35,290 nt of DNA from Pseudalkalibacillus decolorationis (GTDB lineage Bacteria; Bacillota; Bacilli; Bacillales; Fictibacillaceae): positions 1,877 through 37,166 of the forward strand of contig NZ_JANHJQ010000038.1 of the NCBI RefSeq assembly GCF_024609785.1. The letters run 5' to 3'. This document shows, one piece after another, positions 28,834 to 35,290 of this stretch. The notes below the pieces were generated by a model. The model searched no databases. It saw only the letters and a list, made by a program, of their open reading frames with translations, and was not told where the DNA came from. Made by a program: the position numbers and the translations under genes. How positions within the stretch are numbered: position 1 is the first letter of the stretch; each line of letters opens with the position of its first letter.

Positions 28834-28854
28834 ATGTACAGATGGGGTGACATT

Positions 28855-29784
28855 TTGAATCAAACAAAGGCATTAACTGAGGGTGCGATTATGGCATCCG
28901 TTTACGCTATATTATTGTTAATTACACTTTTCATACCAATCCTATCGTTGGTTAGTATGTTTGCGCTTTCCCTTCCATTTACACTCTATACAGTCCGTCA
29001 TGGGTTGAAAAAGAGTTTTCTATTAGTTGGGGTTGCGTTAGTCTTAACCGTTATACTCGGAAGTCCTACTGCGATCCTCATGCCAATTTTATTTGGATCT
29101 GTTGGGGTTGTTTTAGGTGTACTTTATAACAAAAAAAAGTCTTCATTTGCACTGTTGTTAGGTGCGACATTAACGTATTTACTTAACTTAATTCTTGTAT
29201 ACATAATTACCATCTTGTTTTTAGAGATAGATTTCATTGCGCAAGTACAGAAACAGATTAAAGAAACCATTTCACTGACTAAAGATATTGGTGGCTTTGT
29301 CGGTGGCGATGTAGATCAGGGGATTGAACAACTTAATCAATATGTAGAAATGATCCCTTATTTGATTCCAACAGCACTAGTCCTTTCCGCGGTTGTTCTT
29401 GCGTTTCTTTCAATTTTTGTTTCTAATTTAGTGTTAAAGCGATTTAATGTTAAGGTACCTAAGTGGGGACCATTTCGAGATTGGTCGTTTCCAAAGAGTG
29501 TTATTTGGTATTACCTTGCTACAATTATATTGATGTATACCAGTCCTGAACAAGGAACAACCCTCTATATTGTGACAATAAACCTTTATAAACTTGTTGG
29601 AATCATCTTAGTTCTTCAAGGTTTAAGTTTCATTCATTACTATTTTTGGGTAAAGAAACAGAGCAAAGCGATTCCGGTAGTTATTACCATCTTTGTTTTT
29701 CTAACTCCAATAGGATTTTCTATCGTGCAGATTTTAGGTATAATTGATTTAGGTTTTGACTTGAGAAAGCGAATAAAGGCTTGA
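28855..29784 (+). CDS. yybS: DUF2232 membrane protein YybS
   Basis: A 309-residue integral membrane protein with about eight hydrophobic segments, of unknown function, encoded next to gdpP as in B. subtilis. The TTG at 28855 follows gatggggtga by about five bases and gives NQTKALTEGAIMASVYAILL, the expected N-terminus. The same frame stays open upstream to 28669, but that part is translated R2 repeat and is not real. A hydrophilic stretch around residues 125-160 (IAQVQKQIKETISLTKDIGG) probably faces outside or forms a loop. It lies 19 bases before gdpP, probably in the same transcript. Confidence 0.87.
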   Translation: MNQTKALTEGAIMASVYAILLLITLFIPILSLVSMFALSLPFTLYTVRHGLKKSFLLVGVALVLTVILGSPTAILMPILFGSVGVVLGVLYNKKKSSFALLLGATLTYLLNLILVYIITILFLEIDFIAQVQKQIKETISLTKDIGGFVGGDVDQGIEQLNQYVEMIPYLIPTALVLSAVVLAFLSIFVSNLVLKRFNVKVPKWGPFRDWSFPKSVIWYYLATIILMYTSPEQGTTLYIVTINLYKLVGIILVLQGLSFIHYYFWVKKQSKAIPVVITIFVFLTPIGFSIVQILGIIDLGFDLRKRIKA

Positions 29785-29803
29785 AGCGTAGGAGCTGAAC
29801 GTC

Positions 29804-31777
29804 ATGCCAAAGTTTTTTGAAAAAAGGTGGCAGGAATTACATATTCTCCTGCTCTTTGTTATCTTAATCGTTTTTATTGGTATTATAACGTTTTACAATT
29901 GGATTATTGGAATCGTCGCCCTTTTTTTCCTAGGTGGAACGATTTATTTGGTATTAATTAAAGAAATCGAATTTCGGTCACAAATAGAAGATTATATTAC
30001 TACTCTCTCGCACCGTGTAAAAAAAGTGGGGGAAGAGGCACTTATGGAAATGCCGATCGGGATTATCTTATACGATGGGCAGTACAAGATTGAATGGACC
30101 AACCCGTATTTAACGACAATTATCGAACAAGAATCGTTTATCGGTAATTCATTGAATTTGATTTCAGGAGAACTTGTGCCATTTATCCAGGGAGAAGAAA
30201 AAGAAACGATCATTAAGGTAAATAAGCGTAAGTACCGCGTTTATTTAAAAAAGGAAGAGCGATTGTTATACTTTTCAGATGTAACCGAGCAGGTTGAAGT
30301 GGAGCGTCTTTATGATGAAGAGCAGTCGGTTGTTAGCCTTATTTTCCTTGATAACTATGATGAAGTAACCCAAGGGATGAATGACCAAGTACGAAGTAAT
30401 ATTAATAGTAAGGTCACGTCAATCCTGAATCAATGGGCAAATGATTATGGGATTTTTCTTAAAAGGACATCATCAGAACGGTTTGTTGCTATTATGAACC
30501 AGCGTATTTTATCTGATCTTGAGAAAACCAAATTTGCTTTGCTTGATGAGGTGCGGGAACTAACTTCGAAACAAAACATTCCATTAACACTGAGCATTGG
30601 ACTTGGCAGTGGATCTTCTAATCTACCTGAGCTTGGGCAGCTAGCCCAGTCGAGTCTTGACCTAGCACTCGGTCGAGGTGGGGACCAGGTTGCGATTAAA
30701 CAGACGAACGGTAAGGTGCGCTTTTACGGTGGGAAAACGAACCCGATGGAAAAACGAACGCGCGTCCGGGCAAGGGTAATCTCTCATGCATTAACAGAGC
30801 TTGTCGCTGATAGCGATCAAGTTATAGTGATGGGTCATAAGAATCCCGATATGGATGCGATTGGTGCCTGTATGGGTATTTTAAAAGTCGCAAGTATTAA
30901 CGAGAAGCCGGGCAGTATTGTCCTTGATCCGGATGACATTGATATCGGTATTCAACGATTGCTTGAAGAAATACGAGAAAAAGAAGAACTGTGGGAGCAT
31001 TTCATTACAGCAGAGGAAGCACTAGAGCGTGCGACACCGAATACGTTGCTCGTTGTTGTAGATACTCACAAACCTTCAATGGTCATTGAAGAACGCTTGC
31101 TATACAAGCTTGAAAAGGTAATCGTGATTGATCACCACCGTCGTGGAGAAGAGTTTGTCGATGATCCTGTACTTGTATATATGGAGCCGTATGCATCATC
31201 CACTGCAGAGCTTGTAACTGAGTTATTAGAATATCAGCCTAGGCTGCGGAAGATGGATATACTTGAGGCAACAGCATTACTTGCAGGAATTATTGTTGAT
31301 ACCAAGAGCTTCACATTACGTACAGGCTCCAGAACGTTTGATGCTGCCTCTTATTTACGATCGCACGGAGCAGATACGATTCTTGTTCAGAAATTCTTGA
31401 AAGAGGATATTGCTCGTTATGTGAAGCGTTCACGATTGATCGAAAATGCTGCGATTTATAAAGGTGGCATTGCGATAGCTCTTGGTGATGATGATGAAGA
31501 GTTCGGACAGGTGCTTATAGCCCAGGCTGCAGATACGCTCCTTTCTATGTCTGGAGTACTTGCATCCTTTGTCATTTCCAAGCGCACGGACAATAAGGTG
31601 AGTATTAGTGCTCGTTCACTTGGTGATGTGAATGTGCAATTAATTATGGAGAAACTCAATGGCGGCGGCCATTTATCAAATGCAGCTGCTCAATTAGAGA
31701 ATGTGACGATTAAGGAAGCGGAGCAACGCTTGAAACAGATATTAGATGATTATTTTGAAGGGGGAGAAAAGGTATGA
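29804..31777 (+). CDS. gdpP: Cyclic-di-AMP phosphodiesterase GdpP
   Basis: Membrane enzyme that hydrolyses c-di-AMP to pApA, affecting potassium and osmolyte balance and cell-wall stress tolerance. Two membrane helices (about residues 13-31 and 33-52) are followed by a PAS-like haem-binding domain (about 75-160) and a degenerate GGDEF domain (about 175-305) lacking the GGDEF sequence. The DHH domain follows, with GHKNPDMDA at 344-352, Asp420 and DHH at 443-445. DHHA1 ends with GGGH at 620-623. The length is 657 residues (B. subtilis 659). The ATG is preceded by taggagctgaacgtc. It overlaps rplI by four bases (ATGA). Confidence 0.97.
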   Translation: MPKFFEKRWQELHILLLFVILIVFIGIITFYNWIIGIVALFFLGGTIYLVLIKEIEFRSQIEDYITTLSHRVKKVGEEALMEMPIGIILYDGQYKIEWTNPYLTTIIEQESFIGNSLNLISGELVPFIQGEEKETIIKVNKRKYRVYLKKEERLLYFSDVTEQVEVERLYDEEQSVVSLIFLDNYDEVTQGMNDQVRSNINSKVTSILNQWANDYGIFLKRTSSERFVAIMNQRILSDLEKTKFALLDEVRELTSKQNIPLTLSIGLGSGSSNLPELGQLAQSSLDLALGRGGDQVAIKQTNGKVRFYGGKTNPMEKRTRVRARVISHALTELVADSDQVIVMGHKNPDMDAIGACMGILKVASINEKPGSIVLDPDDIDIGIQRLLEEIREKEELWEHFITAEEALERATPNTLLVVVDTHKPSMVIEERLLYKLEKVIVIDHHRRGEEFVDDPVLVYMEPYASSTAELVTELLEYQPRLRKMDILEATALLAGIIVDTKSFTLRTGSRTFDAASYLRSHGADTILVQKFLKEDIARYVKRSRLIENAAIYKGGIAIALGDDDEEFGQVLIAQAADTLLSMSGVLASFVISKRTDNKVSISARSLGDVNVQLIMEKLNGGGHLSNAAAQLENVTIKEAEQRLKQILDDYFEGGEKV

Positions 31778-32220
31778 AGGTCATTTTAATGAAAGATGTG
31801 AAGGGTAAAGGGAAGAAGGGTGAAGTTAAGAACGTATCAGAAGGGTATGCTCGTAACTACCTATTTCCAAATAGCTTGGCAAAGGAAGCAACTTCCGGGA
31901 ACATGAAGACACTTGAGCAAAAGAAAAAGAGTCAGGAGAAACAAGCTGAAGAAGAACGTCATGAAGCCGTGAAGCTAAAAGATGAGCTCGAAAACCTTAA
32001 AATTGAGCTTTCAACAAAAGCAGGTGAAGGTGGTCGTCTTTTCGGATCGATTACAAGTAAGCAAATTGCAGAAGAACTAAAGAAAAAGAAAATTAAAGTG
32101 GATAAGCGAAAAATTGAGTTGTCTGAACCAATCCGTAGCTTAGGATTTACGAACGTTCCAATCAAGCTTCATCCAGAAGTAACCGCTACGTTAAAAGTAC
32201 AAGTGAAAGAACAAAATTAG
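31774..32220 (+). CDS. rplI: Ribosomal protein L9
   Basis: Large-subunit protein with an N-terminal globular domain ([20 protein letters not shown], then YARNYLFP), a long exposed helix (about residues 41-75) and a C-terminal domain ([16 protein letters not shown] to the end). Its 148 residues are typical. The ATG overlaps the gdpP stop, so translation is coupled. It precedes dnaC by 24 bases. Confidence 0.97.
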   Translation: MKVILMKDVKGKGKKGEVKNVSEGYARNYLFPNSLAKEATSGNMKTLEQKKKSQEKQAEEERHEAVKLKDELENLKIELSTKAGEGGRLFGSITSKQIAEELKKKKIKVDKRKIELSEPIRSLGFTNVPIKLHPEVTATLKVQVKEQN

Positions 32221-32244
32221 TGGAATAGAACAGGAGGAAGTAGG

Positions 32245-33609
32245 ATGAGTGATCTTTTTTCAGATCGAACCCCTCCTCATAATATAGAAGCAGAACAAGC
32301 AGTCCTTGGGGCTGTCTTTCTGGAGCCAGAGGCCTTAACGTCAGCTACAGAGCTGTTAATGCCAGATGATTTTTATAGAGCAGCCCATCAGAGGATTTTT
32401 TCAGTAATGGTCGATCTTTCTGAGAAAGGCGAGCCTATCGATTTGGTTACGGTAACGTCTGATTTACAGGATCGAAGACTTCTTGAAGAAGTTGGTGGAG
32501 TTTCCTATTTAAGTGACCTTGCAAATGCAGTACCGACGGCAGCAAACATTGATTATTATGGTCAAATCGTTGAAGAGAAATCACTACTCCGACGATTAAT
32601 CCGTACGGCTACCGATATTGCAGCAAACGGCTATTCGCGTGAGGATGAGGTAGAAGAAATTCTGAATGAGGCAGAAAAGAATATTCTCGAGGTTGCACAA
32701 CGAAAGAATACGGGTGCGTTTATATCGATTAAGGACGTCTTGGTGCAGGCCTATGACAACATTGAAATGCTTCAGAACAGTAAAGGGGATATTACAGGGA
32801 TTCCGACAGGATTTGTTGAACTTGACCGGATGACTGCAGGCTTCCAACGAAATGATTTAATTATCGTTGCTGCCCGTCCTTCAGTAGGTAAGACAGCCTT
32901 TGCACTGAACATTGCCCAAAATGTTGCCACGAAAACCGATGAAAACGTTGCAATCTTCAGTTTGGAGATGGGTGCTGAACAGCTTGTTATGCGTATGCTT
33001 TGTGCGGAAGGAAATATAGATGCACAACGACTTCGTACCGGACACCTACAAAGTGAAGATTGGCAGAAGCTAACAATGGCAATGGGGAGCTTATCAAACG
33101 CAGGAATTTATATTGATGATACACCAGGAGTCCGTGTTAGTGAGATTCGTGCAAAATGTCGTCGTCTTAAGCAGGAAAAAGGACTCGGAATGATCCTCAT
33201 TGACTATATGCAGCTTATTCGTGGGAATGGGAAATCAGGTGAAAACCGGCAGCAGGAGGTTTCTGAAATTTCCCGGTCATTAAAAGCACTTGCACGTGAG
33301 CTTGAGGTCCCGGTTATTTCATTGTCCCAATTATCCCGTGGTGTAGAATCGCGTCAGGATAAGCGCCCAATGATGTCTGACATCCGTGAATCTGGTAGTA
33401 TCGAGCAGGATGCTGATATTGTGGCCTTCTTATATCGTGATGATTATTACGATAAGGAAAGTGAGAGTAAGAACATAATAGAAATCATTATTGCCAAGCA
33501 ACGTAACGGTCCGGTTGGAACGGTCGAATTGGCTTTCGTGAAAGAATACAACAAATTCGTGAACCTAGAGCGGCGTCATGACGAAAGAGAAATGCCCCCA
33601 GGAGCTTAA
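32245..33609 (+). CDS. dnaC: Replicative DNA helicase DnaC (DnaB family)
   Basis: Hexameric 5'-3' helicase, called DnaC in B. subtilis (DnaB in E. coli). The N-terminal collar starts PPHNIEAEQAVLGAVFLEP. The RecA-like motor has Walker A ARPSVGKTAFAL (210-221), then IFSLEMGAEQLVMRML and Walker B LILIDYMQLI-like MILIDYMQLI, ending with DADIVAFLYRDDYY and IAKQRNGPVGTVEL. The length of 454 equals B. subtilis. The ATG follows caggaggaagtagg. It ends the yybS-gdpP-rplI-dnaC transcript at a strong terminator. Confidence 0.98.
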   Translation: MSDLFSDRTPPHNIEAEQAVLGAVFLEPEALTSATELLMPDDFYRAAHQRIFSVMVDLSEKGEPIDLVTVTSDLQDRRLLEEVGGVSYLSDLANAVPTAANIDYYGQIVEEKSLLRRLIRTATDIAANGYSREDEVEEILNEAEKNILEVAQRKNTGAFISIKDVLVQAYDNIEMLQNSKGDITGIPTGFVELDRMTAGFQRNDLIIVAARPSVGKTAFALNIAQNVATKTDENVAIFSLEMGAEQLVMRMLCAEGNIDAQRLRTGHLQSEDWQKLTMAMGSLSNAGIYIDDTPGVRVSEIRAKCRRLKQEKGLGMILIDYMQLIRGNGKSGENRQQEVSEISRSLKALARELEVPVISLSQLSRGVESRQDKRPMMSDIRESGSIEQDADIVAFLYRDDYYDKESESKNIIEIIIAKQRNGPVGTVELAFVKEYNKFVNLERRHDEREMPPGA

Positions 33610-33640
33610 CAGAACGCAGCTAAAGCGTTCTGTTTTTTTG
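33610..33640 (+). terminator. Terminator after dnaC
   Basis: cagaacgc (33610-33617) pairs with gcgttctg (33625-33632), followed by seven T residues, one G and more T. Confidence 0.93.
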
Positions 33641-33667
33641 TTTTTTTGATACACAATAAACCTACTA

Positions 33668-33711
33668 AACTACGAACGTAATATAATTATTTTATATTAA
33701 TGTTCGGATTT
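33668..33711. promoter_or_regulatory. PurR operator (PurBox pair) of purA
   Basis: The segment 33699-33711, read on the minus strand, is aaatccgaacatt, a full match to the Bacillus PurBox AWWWCCGAACWWT. A weak plus-strand partner with the CGAAC core is at 33668-33680, giving the inverted arrangement and near-standard spacing (18 bases). Another near match (attttcgaacaat, one mismatch) is at 33751-33763, downstream of the promoter. Known PurR control of purA in B. subtilis supports repression by PurR relieved by PRPP. Confidence 0.65.
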
Positions 33712-33713
33712 CA

Positions 33714-33742
33714 TTGACTTTGATAGCATGAATTGATACACT
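33714..33742 (+). promoter_or_regulatory. SigA promoter of purA
   Basis: TTGACT at 33714-33719, 17 bases, TACACT at 33737-33742. The -35 abuts the strong PurBox. The start codon is about 60 bases beyond the -10. Confidence 0.65.
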
Positions 33743-33783
33743 AAGCATGGATTTTCGAACAATAGACGAATACTGATACATAA

Positions 33784-35088
<1,305 letters not shown>

Positions 35089-35101
35089 AACATCACTAAG
35101 G

Positions 35102-35149
35102 GGCCGACTCAAAAGTTCTCAACAGAACTTCTTGGGTCAGCCGTTTTTT
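35102..35149 (+). terminator. Terminator after purA
   Basis: ggccgactc-aaaagttct pairs with agaacttcttgggtcagcc with some G-U pairs, followed by gttttttc. The insertion sequence seems to begin right after the T tract. Confidence 0.85.
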
Positions 35150-35202
35150 CGTGAATTGCAATATTAAATGCAACACCCTATAAGGCCATAGGGAGAACCT
35201 CC

Positions 35203-35244
35203 GTTGTGTAGCTTTGGTGGCCTAGGCCACCAAAGCTACACAAC
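35203..35244. repeat. 42-bp perfect palindrome spanning the transposase stop
   Basis: A perfect inverted repeat of 2 x 21 bases with no loop, centred at 35223/35224, exactly on the transposase stop codon. One arm encodes the last residues CVALVA. A smaller ccctat/ataggg stem is at 35176-35193. There is no T tract. It may block read-through transcription entering the element or act as a structured element end. Confidence 0.85.
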
Positions 35245-35290
35245 TTTCGAAAAATTCATCCGGTGTCTGGTAGTCTAAAATTTTCCGCGG
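35222..35290 (-). CDS. IS30-family transposase, C-terminal fragment (runs off the window)
   Basis: Only 22 codons are visible, from the window edge to a TAG at 35222-35224. They read PRKILDYQTPDEFFES and then CVALVA. The PRK-L-Y-TP-E-F pattern is the C-terminal signature of IS30-family DDE transposases (compare NRPRKxLGYxTPxEVF). Whether the rest of the gene is intact cannot be seen. The arms of a perfect palindrome cover the final codons and stop. Confidence 0.72.
   Translation of the reverse strand, partial: PRKILDYQTPDEFFESCVALVA

Larger units (their letters stand above)
35150..35290 (-). mobile_element. IS30-family insertion sequence, 3' end only
   Basis: The last 141 bases look like one end of an IS30-family element: the C-terminus of a transposase on the minus strand, a palindrome at its stop, then an AT-rich end (read on the minus strand, gttgcatttaatattgcaat, 35154-35173) likely to be the terminal inverted repeat. 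The outer boundary near 35150 is inferred, since the other end lies outside the window. Confidence 0.65.

Noticed and set aside
28669-28854. N-terminal extension of YybS by 62 codons
   Set aside because: The extension is translated R2 repeat; the TTG at 28855 has a good ribosome site and gives the expected family N-terminus.

Overview
The window is the replication-origin region of a low-GC, endospore-forming member of the Bacillaceae. Gene order closely follows the Bacillus subtilis origin. Spore-former markers are yyaC, spoIIIJ, soj/spo0J, noc, yyzM and yyaE. A SigB-type stress gene, PurR-type operators and three parS sites also fit this group. There is no rRNA gene, so the genus is open; a Bacillus-related soil or alkaline-habitat genus is only a guess.

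Layout. The minus strand from 9230 down to 155 carries the leftward replication cluster dnaA, dnaN, yaaA, recF, remB, gyrB, gyrA. oriC is bipartite: DnaA boxes lie upstream of dnaA (9351-9668), and a second set with a DnaA-trio and an AT-rich unwinding region lies between dnaA and dnaN (7708-7862). The plus strand from 10186 runs the other way: rpmH, rnpA, yidD, spoIIIJ, jag, then mnmE, mnmG, rsmG, then noc, a stress gene, soj and spo0J, then a DUF554 membrane protein. After a short minus-strand interruption (yyaC) come a YkvI-type membrane protein, yyzM, a broken yyaE, ychF, rpsF-ssb-rpsR, yybS-gdpP-rplI-dnaC and purA. The right edge cuts into the end of an IS30-family insertion sequence.

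How the genes work together. DnaA opens oriC, DnaC is the helicase, DnaN the clamp, Ssb coats single strands, RecF repairs, and gyrase removes supercoils. Soj, Spo0J and parS segregate the new origins, while Noc keeps division off the nucleoid. The remaining genes serve translation (L34, S6, S18, L9, RNase P protein, MnmE/MnmG tRNA modification, RsmG rRNA methylation, YchF), membrane protein insertion (YidC/Jag) and signalling (GdpP, a c-di-AMP phosphodiesterase).

Accessory content. The core genes are conventional; the unusual material is between them. There are two families of dispersed intergenic repeats sharing one 5' motif, a 269-bp MITE-like element inside the dnaA-rpmH interval, another inverted-repeat unit upstream of yybS, two decayed genes (yyaE and a small frameshifted ORF), a parS site kept inside the decayed yyaE, and a SigB-controlled stress gene between noc and soj. 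I found no CRISPR array, tRNA, rRNA, prophage or defence island, and no clearly new multi-gene system.
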